The notes under the pieces: model-generated
Database searches by the model: none
Told to the model about the DNA's origin: nothing
Seen by the model: the letters and a program-made list of their open reading frames with translations, nothing else
Source: Bradysia coprophila
Lineage: Eukaryota; Arthropoda; Insecta; Diptera; Sciaridae
Assembly (NCBI RefSeq): GCF_014529535.1
Contig: NW_023503423.1
Span: 6,620,473-6,684,472, forward strand
DNA length: 64,000 bases
Direction: 5' to 3'
Part shown: positions 35,437-44,773 of the stretch, piece after piece
Position numbering within the stretch: position 1 is the first letter of the stretch
Layout: every line of letters starts with the position of its first letter
Position numbers and translations under genes: made by a program

Positions 35437-36045
35437 TTAATAGTATTTTGCATAACAAGGGGCGAAAGTAAAAAAATTCAAACGTGTGAAGTTTGCAGCC
35501 CGCGCCGCAGGCAAGGGCGGCAATCACACGATTTGAATTTTTTTACTTTTGCCCCGAGTGATGCATACTATTTTTTATGCCAAATTCTGCGGAAGATTTG
35601 TATTTTCGGTCCGAAACAAAACATAATTTTAATTAAACTGTTGAGTTATCAACAAAATTTGCTGTAGAAACACCAAAATGCCGAAAAGCGCGGGGGTCCA
35701 GGGGGCGGCAGCCCCCTGGTATAAAAATAAAAACAATTTAACAAATGAAATTACTGTAAACATACATTCACTTGCTCACAAAACATTTGGCTATCGTCAA
35801 CACAACACTACACTCAATTCGTACTTTCAATCAAGTGAACATGTGTTTTCGAGACATATGAGGACCGAAAGTAAAATGATGACAGTGACTTTTACTTTCG
35901 GCCCGCAAATACGCAAGCCCACGGGGCGAAAGTAAAATGATGACAGTGACATTTACTTTCGGCCCAAGGCCTGAATTTTTTTACTTTCGGTCACCATTTG
36001 AGGACCGAAAATACAAACTTTCGCAGTATTTGGCATAAAAAACCA
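35437..36045 (+). repeat. Right arm of the ~600-bp inverted repeat
   Basis: Reverse complement of 33877-34483. It carries the identical 85-codon frame on the plus strand (35678-35935) and the same TTTACTTTCGG palindromes. The arms enclose about 950 bp containing the two hAT elements. Near-identity of the arms implies recent formation or gene conversion. Confidence 0.85.
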
Positions 36046-36127
36046 ATTTTCATGTGTCGGGGCCGAAAATGAGGGAGTTTCGAAATTTTTCTCGGGTTTT
36101 CGACCCCTTACATGAAAATTTTTTTGA

Positions 36128-36233
36128 GTATCTGTTTTGGACGTTTGATTTTAGGCACTTTCGCATGTAGCCCTCACTTCGTTCGGGCTACAACAAGCAA
36201 CATTGCCTAAAAACAATCGTCCAAAACAGATAC
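36128..36233. mobile_element. Small nested palindrome (~106 bp)
   Basis: GTATCTGTTTTGGACG at 36128-36143 is inverted as CGTCCAAAACAGATAC at 36218-36233. Inside is a TTTTAGGCA / TGCCTAAAA pair, and in the loop GTAGCCC...GGGCTAC. The three stems nest into a single long hairpin. Confidence 0.65.
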
Positions 36234-36247
36234 ACAAATAACTATTA

Positions 36248-36407
36248 GGGGGAAACAACAACGGAAAATCCTGTCCCATCATTCGCATGACATTCGTTCA
36301 TGTTCTCCCTTCATACTACATTCATTCGCTCTTTTGCTCATATTTCCCTGCTTTCGTTCCAACTGCGAATGAAGCCTGTCCTACCATTAGCTCGTGTTGT
36401 TTCCCCC
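36248..36407. mobile_element. MITE with GGGGGAAACAACA termini, copy 1
   Basis: Bounded by GGGGGAAACAACA and TGTTGTTTCCCCC. The interior shares CTGTCCCATCATTCG-like words with the copy at 56729-56899. No clear target duplication. Confidence 0.65.
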
Positions 36408-36892
36408 TTGAATTTAAAGCAAATTATCACTGACACTATTCATAATTCTTGTGGTGTGACACTAAGGCTCGTTCTCGATATAGGGGAAATTTAGGTCATA
36501 TAGAGTTAGTTAGGAATAGAATTAGGTATGATCGTTGTTACTGGAACCAGTCTCTTACCTATGTATGTTGCAAAAGAGTCTATCAATGCTCTCTCTACTC
36601 TGATTGACTACGTGCCAGACGATTCATTCAATATCACTTTTAAACGAAATTGCGCCTAATTGAACAGAACAATTTTTGAATGTTTATTTTGACAGTGAAT
36701 GGGATTTGACAGTTCTACTGCTAATCGTTTTATTGTTTTCGTGGTTTTCAATATTTGGTAAAGAAACAGATTTTTGGTAAATAAATCGTGCCGATGGGTT
36801 CCTAACTGTTCTAATGTTGTGATCATTTTGCGTGTAGCTCGAGGTTATCCCAAAAATGTGACCCATTTCATCTTTGCATATCTCCAAAACTA

Positions 36893-39800
36893 ATGCAACC
36901 ATTTCAAAGTCCCAAGATGACCGAATTTCAATTTGTAAACACCGACCACTTCGACCAGAAAACATTGACCGATAATCGGTATTTCTGTGAGATTTGCGAT
37001 CGGAAACTAAATGACATCCGGCTGACCGATGACGATTTTGATCGATTCAAGACCAAGCACGGATACAATTGCAATATCTGCTATAAAGTCTACCGCAACC
37101 TAAACGCGTTAAAGGAACACCAAAGCCAACATTTCAACGGGAACGACTTAAAAGTTGCATGCATCGAGTGCACGAGCTTATCGAAAACACTCGACACAGG
37201 CTGTGATATACTGGAAATCGGGGAAATTTACACGAAAAACGATGTCCGATCAGAATTTCATTGCGAGAAGTGTGATCGCTTTTTCGATGTTCGGAGCAAG
37301 TATGTCCAACATTTACGCAATCATTATGACCGTACGGTATACACCTGTGATTATTGCAATGGCATCAAAATTATTGGATGGGAGAGGTGAGTGACTTTCC
37401 TGTTACAACATTGGAACAAAATATTTGTGTTATGTCTGGTTGAAAGCTGCTTCCTTTACTCCCTAGTCTCCATAATAATGACGTCCTCATTACTCCACTA
37501 CTCGTTCGGATTTTGAAAATTAAATTTTTTCAGGTGGAACATCCACAAAACTACCGCTCACGAAGAAATGGAACCATTGGCCGTGGACCTTTCATATAAG
37601 TGTAGCGTCTGCTCCACAGTCATTTTGAACATATCCGAGTTTCAAAAACATCTATCCCATTGCCAGTCATCGACCATCGTAAGACCGATTAACCTGCACG
37701 ATGGTGATTCCACGTACTGTGGCGTCTGCTGTGTGGAAATGCCAGAAATACGTTCCATTCAACAGCAACTGCAGAGTGAAAATCATGACAGTGACTACTA
37801 CCGGACGAGTTTCGAGACGATGAATTGCCTAATGTGCCACCGGGTGTTTATGTCTATGGGGGATCTGTACGATCATCAACGCAAAGACCATTTTGCCAGT
37901 AAATATGAAAATCGGTTCGCGTGCAGTCGATGCCTGAGTAAATCGAATAAATTCGCACACATTTCCAATGAAAGAACTTCAACCGGTTCGACGACAAAGG
38001 GAAAAACCTTCTGTTCCATTTGCGATAAGTCAATTAAGGTGACATGTTGGTCGCGACACGTACGCAATCATCGCGATCGTGTTGTCTATCAGTGTGAAAG
38101 TTGCCGAAAGATTCGAATCGGTTTCTTTCGCTTTCAAAATCACTTTCGTCAGAGTTCGAAGTGCAGCAATTCGATGGAATTGAACAGTGAAAAGGCGGAG
38201 AAAGAGACGAAAAACTACATTTTCCAATGTGGCCGATGCAAGGGAACGTTTTCGCGGCGATCGTTTAAAACGCACATCAACGAAAGTGATTGTTACGTGG
38301 AAAATCGGTGCCAGAATTGCCCGAAGCGATTCATCACAAAGGCCGCACTAAACAAACACCGACTGGTCGACTGTGGGAAAATTAAGAAGGAATTGAAATT
38401 GGATTGTGCGACATGTGAAAAATCCTTTCACACGCGACGGATATTTGCCTTACATTCGACTGTGTGCCAGGGGAAACAAAGGACCATCCGTTGCACCATT
38501 TGCAGAATTGTTGTAGAATCCAATTCGAATCATTGGAATGACATTCATCGTCGAAGGTGTGTGGTCAAACTCAATCGTACAGCAGACCCGGTATTAGAAA
38601 CTAAAAGTTTAGCTATCCGTCCGGCACCGACAACAGTTCAATTTGGTTGCTTGTTGTGTGATGATACATTTGGCGATCGTCAGCAGCTGAGATTACACAT
38701 GAACAGTCATTATTGCGATAAATCGAGTCAATGTGACACGGCTTTAGATTCATTGGATGCAGAGGCTAAGTATGTGGACACTCTAAAGGATGAAAAATTG
38801 ATGTCGTCACCGACAACCACCGGCGAAAATGATGACAAATTAAAAATTTTGACTTCAACCGACCTTGTAAAGACAGAGACAACAGTTAACATTGATGACA
38901 TGTGGACGTCCAATTCCGATGATTTTAACGATTTCGCGAACGACGATTGCGAAGAAATCAATGACGTAGCCAACAGTAACGATGTGATACAATACTATGT
39001 GACGACGGGAATGACACAGTGTTGTCTGTGTAAGAACGTGATTCCTGACCTAGTCAACACGGATGAAGCGGTGCATGAACAGATCTCCAGATTCGGCGAA
39101 ACAATTTGTCTAATTTGCTTCCAGTTGTTTAGTCTGCCGGAAAAATTGCGTGAACACGAATCGACTCACTTTCAAGAAAATCTTGATGGACATTTAATCG
39201 CTTGCCGATCATGCGCCTGGTCGTCCAACGTTTACTACACGGACACGGACTTTTTCCGCTTGGAACAGGACCTTCAGTGCTACATGTGCTCGGCGAAAAT
39301 GGCTGACCTGCGAACTCTACGACGGCACAAGCGATCACATCTCAGTCTGTGCGTGTTCACCTGTAAAGTTTGCAACAAGAAAAGCATTTCCGACGAACGG
39401 CATAAAAATCATTTGCGAAAACATCAAAAACCCGAACTGGCTGTTGTGACGAATCAAATTGTCCGGAAGTGTACTCTTTGCGGCGAAGAGGCGACAAATT
39501 TGTACCGTGATGAGAAGGATATCGATCGAATGTTCGAAAAGTTTAAGGGCGGACCGTGTTTGATATGCTTTACCTACATCAACGACAAGAAGCGCTACGT
39601 ATCACACGAACGAAGCCACATGGAAGACCAGCAATTAGTTTCCTGTTTCAAGTGTTGCAACACTAAATCCTACACTGATGACGAATACCATCGACTGGAA
39701 GACGAGAACACCTGTTTCCTGTGCAAGGCAAAACTTTCGTCCAAGTACAATCTTCATCTACACAAGCGGAAACATTTGGATCGCGTAGTCTATTCGTGTA

Positions 39801-40548
39801 CGATATGCTTGACGCTAGTCGTCGGTACACGGAACCACAGCCATCATATGTATAAACATGGTCTGCGTAAGAAGATTCGCGAAGAAGTGGCCGGTCGATA
39901 CGAATGTGACTATTGCCAGAAAATATTCCCTCACAAAAGTTCACTGCCCGCTCATTTCAAGCAACACTTGAATAAGGAACGTGTACCGTGTCCGCAGTGC
40001 TCGTTAACATTCGCTAGCAAGGGAAATTTGACGCAGCACATCAAACAAATTCACCTCAACATTCGGAAGCATATATGCGAACTGTGTGGTAAGGCGTTCG
40101 GTCATCCGCATAATTTGAAGAGTCACATGGTCAAACATTCAGGCGAAAAGGTAGGCTCTGACCCTGACCAACAAAACGTAAATGCTCGATCAAATTCGAT
40201 TTTAAAATTTTATTTTCAGCCGTACCAATGCCCGATTTGTCTGAAACGGTTTGGATACTACAGTCGCATGAAAACACACGCTTGGATCCATAGCGGACTC
40301 AAGCCGGTACAAGTGAACTTCTTATTTCCGAAAAATCGTGATATTAATTTGATCTTTTCTTCTCGCTTCAGTACAAATGCGACCAGTGTGACAAGTGCTA
40401 CAACGACTCGACGGATCTGCGTCGACACAAGCGAATCCACGGCGGTGTGGAAAAGAAATTCGAGTGCGAACTGTGCAAGATTAAATTTTATGAGCATAAG
40501 TACTTGCGGGCTCACAGAGCATCGGCTCATAAGTTTTTAGTGCAGTAA
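36893..40548 (+). CDS. C2H2 zinc-finger protein, 1,124 residues, four exons
   Basis: Exons 36893-37386, 37534-40150, 40220-40306 and 40372-40548, phases 2, 0 and 0, all GT-AG. The third intron shifts frame relative to a plain read-through, so the true C terminus is EHKYLRAHRASAHKFLVQ. About 953-1120 are six tandem classical C2H2 fingers (YECDYCQKIF...; CPQCSLTF; CELCGKAF; CPICLKRF; CDQCDKCY; CELCKIKF) joined by SGEKPY-type linkers, a DNA-binding array. The first 900 residues hold four copies of a ~140-residue Cys-rich module (see findings), with an acidic Asp/Glu linker at about 615-690. There is no ZAD or BTB domain that I can see. It is probably a nuclear transcription regulator; the orthologue is not recognised. 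Starting at 36917 (MTEFQFVN) would shorten it by eight residues. A polyadenylation signal lies at 40610. Confidence 0.9.
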
Positions 40549-40609
40549 GATTCGGCTCGATCTTCTTATCGCAACGCTAACAATTTGTGTTGGAGCGTTG
40601 GTACATTGA

Positions 40610-40615
40610 AATAAA
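40610..40615 (+). terminator. Polyadenylation signal of the zinc-finger gene
   Basis: AATAAA 62 bp after the TAA stop. Confidence 0.5.
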
Positions 40616-41290
40616 ACAAATTGAACGAAAGTATCTTGCGAAGGTGTTTGTCTTTCTTTGGAAGTGAATCAGACAGACTAGAAAGAAAGTCTTGAAATTG
40701 AGCAGGTATAATTGCGTCCTGTACTGTTTATCACATATTACATTTCATTATAAAAACCAGCGCCGATTTTCGTATAAAGACGAGTCGCGAGTTTGTTTCG
40801 TTGGACATTTCAAAAAGAAGAGCATATTGAGCGCAAGCAAATAAATTTCAAAACCTGATCGTTAGCCTGATCGCGGGTTTGTGACATACCGCGGTGTGCT
40901 TGAACGATGGCTAATTAAAAGGGTAATGTAACACAAATTTTATTGTAGATAAATGTTAGTCGATGTCCACTGATCATAAATCAGGGCAAGTGGTCGGAAA
41001 GTGGACGGCAACTTTTTGAAATATTTTTGAAAAACCATATTTTAACGGGTAGAGCGTCTCTCCTGCACAACAGTTTCAACATGCAGGTCGTACCATACAG
41101 TTCAATTATCTTTCGAACGGTACCACTGTTTCTATATTTGTATCTATGAGGGTGATGTTAGAAGAATAGTTCACGTTCACGTTCAAATTTATCGATAATA
41201 TCAATCGAAAGAAACTATCGATAATCTATTAATCATATCGTTATCGATAATTATCAAAATATCGAAATTCGATAATTATCAAAATATCGA
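40616..41290. other. Intergenic region with ATCGATA-rich tract
   Basis: No gene is seen. From about 41190 to 41300 the sequence is a series of TATCGATAATTATCAAAAT words, an AT-rich simple inverted repeat. Confidence 0.5.
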
Positions 41291-41304
41291 TATTTTGATA
41301 TGGC

Positions 41305-41706
41305 CCAAAACCACTTGCAGTGGAGGTGTGACGCAAGTCCTGTTATCCACTTACAAAAGAACTGATATCGGTGTAGGTGACGCTTACAGATTCGACACGC
41401 AAAAAGATATGCGTCACAAATGGCAGCTGATGAGGAAAGATCGCGAAAGTTTTATCAACAAAAATCTTACCAGAAAGATTTTAGGAAGAAAATTATAATA
41501 AAAAAGTTTGCGTCAAAAAGTGGCAGATGATTCGGCTTTCTTCCGTTTGAATTCCATTCATTAAAGGAATATATTTCACAATTATAAAAATTTTCCTTCC
41601 TCAACATGTGCCACTTGTGACGCAAACTTTTTTATTATAATTTTCTTCCTAAAATTTTTCTGGTAAGATTTTTGTTGATAAAACTTTCGCGTACTTTGCT
41701 CATCAG
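41305..41706. mobile_element. Foldback element with ~90-bp arms
   Basis: Left arm 41436-41520 (AAAGTTTTATCAACAAAAAT, TTACCAGAAAGATTTTAGGA, AGAAAATTATAATAAAAAAG) is inverted at 41611-41706. The left flank GTGACGCAAGTCCTGTTATC and AACTGATATCGG is shared with the foldback at 47644-48080, so the two belong to one family. Confidence 0.65.
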
Positions 41707-42130
41707 GTTTTAGGGAAACCATGAAACACGCATCGACTAGAATCTAAAACTCTATAACTTTGTCTTTTACACGAACTTTCTATCCGCAGTATTTTCCGAG
41801 TTATGGCTGACATAGCTCGCACTTAAAACGCTCATAGCTTCCAAATAGAAGACTTTTTAGGAAAACCATGAAACACGTATCGACTAGAATCTAAAACTCT
41901 ATAACTTTGTCTTTTACACGAACTTTCTATCCGCAGTATTTTCCGAGTTATGGCTGACATAGCTCGCACTTAAAACGCTCATAGCTCCCGAATAGACGAC
42001 TTTTTAGGAAAACCATGAAACACGTGTCGAATGAAATCTGAAACTCTATAAATTTGTCTTTTAAACGAACTTTCTATCTGCCATATTTTCCGAGTTATAG
42101 GTTCCATAGCTCAATAACTTAACACACTCA
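41707..42130. repeat. Three tandem copies of a 147-bp unit
   Basis: The word ACCATGAAACACG starts each unit, with ATG at 41721, 41868 and 42015, exactly 147 bp apart. Units share ACTCTATAACTTTGTC and CCGAGTTATGGCTGACATAG. Copies 1 and 2 are nearly identical; copy 3 is more diverged. Confidence 0.85.
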
Positions 42131-42133
42131 TTA

Positions 42134-43119
42134 GGTGGGTCCAAAAAATTAAAGTGTCGAGGAAGTTGGCGGACCCCGAGGAAAACAAACCTTTATGGCC
42201 TCCTGATAAAAACTGTATAAGGGGCCGATGCGATCCGAGTTGGTTTATGGGTAGCTCAAGGACGAAATATGTGAAAAAACGCTGTGATTTTCCATACATT
42301 TTTTCCATTACTTTCTATGGAAAAAATTTTTTAGCGACAATATTAAACTTTCTTGGTCCAGACAACTTAGATTATATGCAAGAGCAACAAAAATGCGTTG
42401 GTTTCATTTTTTGGAATTTTTATATCGTCTGGGCACAACTAACAATATTGATATATACAAAAATCGACAGATAATTTCCAAGTAATACAAAGTCAGGCGA
42501 AGTCACTCTTTAAATTAAGTGTTAGGTGTCGTTGCAAAGGTAATGACAGTGGCTTTCTAACGAGCCCACACACAATAAGTTTCAAGTTGGTGTCTTGACG
42601 TAACAGTCATTTGAAAATCGTCTGAGTTCACGACCGTGACATTTTTGTACCAAAATCGATTTCTATATAGCTTCAAAAAATTGTTTTCAAAAAAATTTCT
42701 TTTTGCGATGAAAGCTTATGCCATAAGCTCTCGTTAGATATGAATATATCCGATGCACATCCCATAAATGTTTTGGAAGAACCCAAAGACTGGGTGAACA
42801 GATCGGGAAACTTTGACTGACTTGGGAGATGCGAATGCACTTACAAATCATTAAATCGGTCTCTTTGGATTATTCTGAAGTGAAATAATCCAACTCACCT
42901 TAAGAAGTGACCTCAGCATCTGTTAGTTACGTTCAATTTTTCTTTAACCCTCATTTTCGTGGTTTTTCACATATTTCGTCCTTGAGCGACCCATAAATCA
43001 ACTCGGATCACATCGGCCCCATATACATTTTTTATCAGTGGGTCATATAGGTTCGTTTTCCCCGGGGTCCGCCAACTTTCTCGAAACTTTTATTTTCCCA
43101 TACGATTCTGGACCCCCCT
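42134..43119. mobile_element. Foldback element, ~986 bp with ~145-bp inverted arms
   Basis: Left arm 42134-42275 (GGTGGGTCC..., GGCGGACCCCGAGGAAAAC, GGGGCCGATGCGATCCGAGT, CAAGGACGAAATATGTGAAA) is repeated inverted at 42955-43119. The interior has no convincing coding sequence. Confidence 0.75.
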
Positions 43120-43249
43120 AACGCTCATAACTCCGAAATTATAAGCTTTTATAAAAATTCCTTCAAATTAGTTTCTTAGAATTACGTCCTTAACATACCC
43201 TGAAAATTTCAGCCAAATCCGCCGGTAAATTCAAAAGTTTCGGTTAACA

Positions 43250-44293
43250 GAGTGACAAAGTGACAGAGTGACAAAGGTTGGTAAAATTCATCAATTTCAA
43301 AATGTATGAAAATGAATTTCTTCATACAAATTTCTGCAAATTTCCAAGTTTTGAAATTTAATATCTCGGCCAAATTTTAACCTTATGAGGCGTGTGATTT
43401 ATTTATTTATTCCAATGGCTTGTAAACCACAAAATACAAACAAAAGCACAATACAACAAAATGTTGTATCGACAATGTAAAAACAATTCAAAATTCTTAT
43501 CCATCCGGCCAGCATGATTTCAAATGACAAGTTCCACTGATGGTCACAGATTTCCTGACTGGGAGATCTCCGAAGAAATGTTCAGCCATATTCGAATGGG
43601 ATACGAGACCATGTGAAACGATGACAAAATAATTACTTGAAGAGATGTGTACGGTGAATATGACCAGCCGCCTAGCCGGTGTAGATCTGTTCCTTTGATA
43701 TGTTGGTAGGCTTGATTTCCATTGACCGGGAGATTTCAATGAAATGTTCGGTCATCATGAATTGAAAATCTAAACCATGCGAAACTTTCATATCGTTGCG
43801 TTCGACCAAAATTTGGGGTTGCGATAAATTAATGTTTGACTTTGTGATCATTGACTGGGAGATTTCGGATGAAATGTACAGTCGCCGGTTTGTTGACATT
43901 CGATAAGCAATCTTCAAGGACCAATCCATGGGAACGAAACAAAATTGGTTGTCAACATCCTTGATACAAAGCCCATCAGTTGATCATAATGCTGTGTTGG
44001 CGCGAGTTGAGGTTATGTTGAGGCGTGTGATAGCTCGTATGGACGCCCAGATTACGAATAAAATACTTTGGGGGTAGTAGGAGCAAAGGGGGAAAAGTCA
44101 AAAAGTTCGTGTATGTATGTTCCTCAGTCCTGCGGAAAATTTTTTTTGTCAAATTTTTCAGTGTGAACGGACTTGCGTCACGGCCCTTCACTAACGTAGG
44201 GCCATGACCTCAGTCCTGCGGAAAAAATTTTTTGTCAAATTTTTCAGTGTGAACGGACTTGCGTCACGGCCCTTCACTATCGTAGAGCCATGA
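43250..44293. repeat. Dispersed repeat interrupted by a retroposon
   Basis: 43250-43398 and 44032-44293 form one repeat related to 48980-49308: both contain AAATGTATG(G)AAATG, GGCCAAATTTTAA, GTGTGATAGCTCGT, GGACGCC and GGACTTGCGTCACGG. Here the repeat is split by the insertion at 43399-44018. The end of the repeat is duplicated as two 86-bp units at 44122-44207 and 44208-44293. Confidence 0.65.
43399..44018 (-). mobile_element. Minus-strand retroposon with (TAAA)n tail and 13-bp target duplication
   Basis: The identical 13-mer TGAGGCGTGTGAT flanks it at 43386-43398 and 44019-44031. At the left edge is TTTATTTATTTATT, which on the minus strand is a (TAAA)n 3' tail preceded by AAGCCATTGG. This fits target-primed insertion of a LINE end or SINE read on the minus strand. 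The body holds imperfect ~150-bp repeats with GACTGGGAGATTTC and AAATGTTC(G/A)G words, and short open frames (43497-43739, 43672-43929) that repeat the pattern MAEHF/MTEHF. A related 3' end lies at 62455. Confidence 0.75.
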
Positions 44294-44773
44294 TTTATCT
44301 GAAAATTCATGACATGCAATTACCTTTCTAATGACACCCCACCTTGTATACGTTTCTTGGCCTACGAGAAATTTCCATAAGAAAAGTGCATGTTTTCGGT
44401 TTTTGGACACTAACCACACAAGCTTAGACGAATTTATTTGAAAGTGGTTTTGGCTTCTAGGGACCAATGCCTATCTAGGCACATATTAAAAAGAACACTG
44501 GAAAATGCGTTCGATTATAGGGGCTGTTTTGCAAAAGAATTCCTCATGATTTCAGACAACATCAAAATTTCTTACCGAGGTTTCCCGTAACTCTCAACTG
44601 ATAAACATTCCAAATAAATTTAAATTTTCCGCAAAAAATCGAAAAGCCTAAAACATTTGTGAGAAGTAAACAAATTTTGCAAATAAGAAAATTTGCAGTT
44701 TATAAAAAAATATTTAATCTGTCTGACGAACGCACAGTCAATAAGTTATTATTTCAGTTTGCAAGCAGCCAGC
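44294..44773. other. 5' flank of the flavoprotein gene
   Basis: No other coding sequence. The promoter and 5' UTR of the gene starting at 44774 should lie here. Confidence 0.4.

Noticed and set aside
33984-35935. Identical 85-codon frames in the two arms, as a possible gene pair
   Set aside because: Identity is explained by the inverted repeat at the DNA level; codon-level constraint cannot be judged from two near-identical copies.
40307-40540. Read-through C terminus of the zinc-finger frame (STNATSVTSATTTRRIC)
   Set aside because: It is out of frame with the finger pattern; splicing 40306 to 40372 restores two perfect C2H2 fingers and a later stop.
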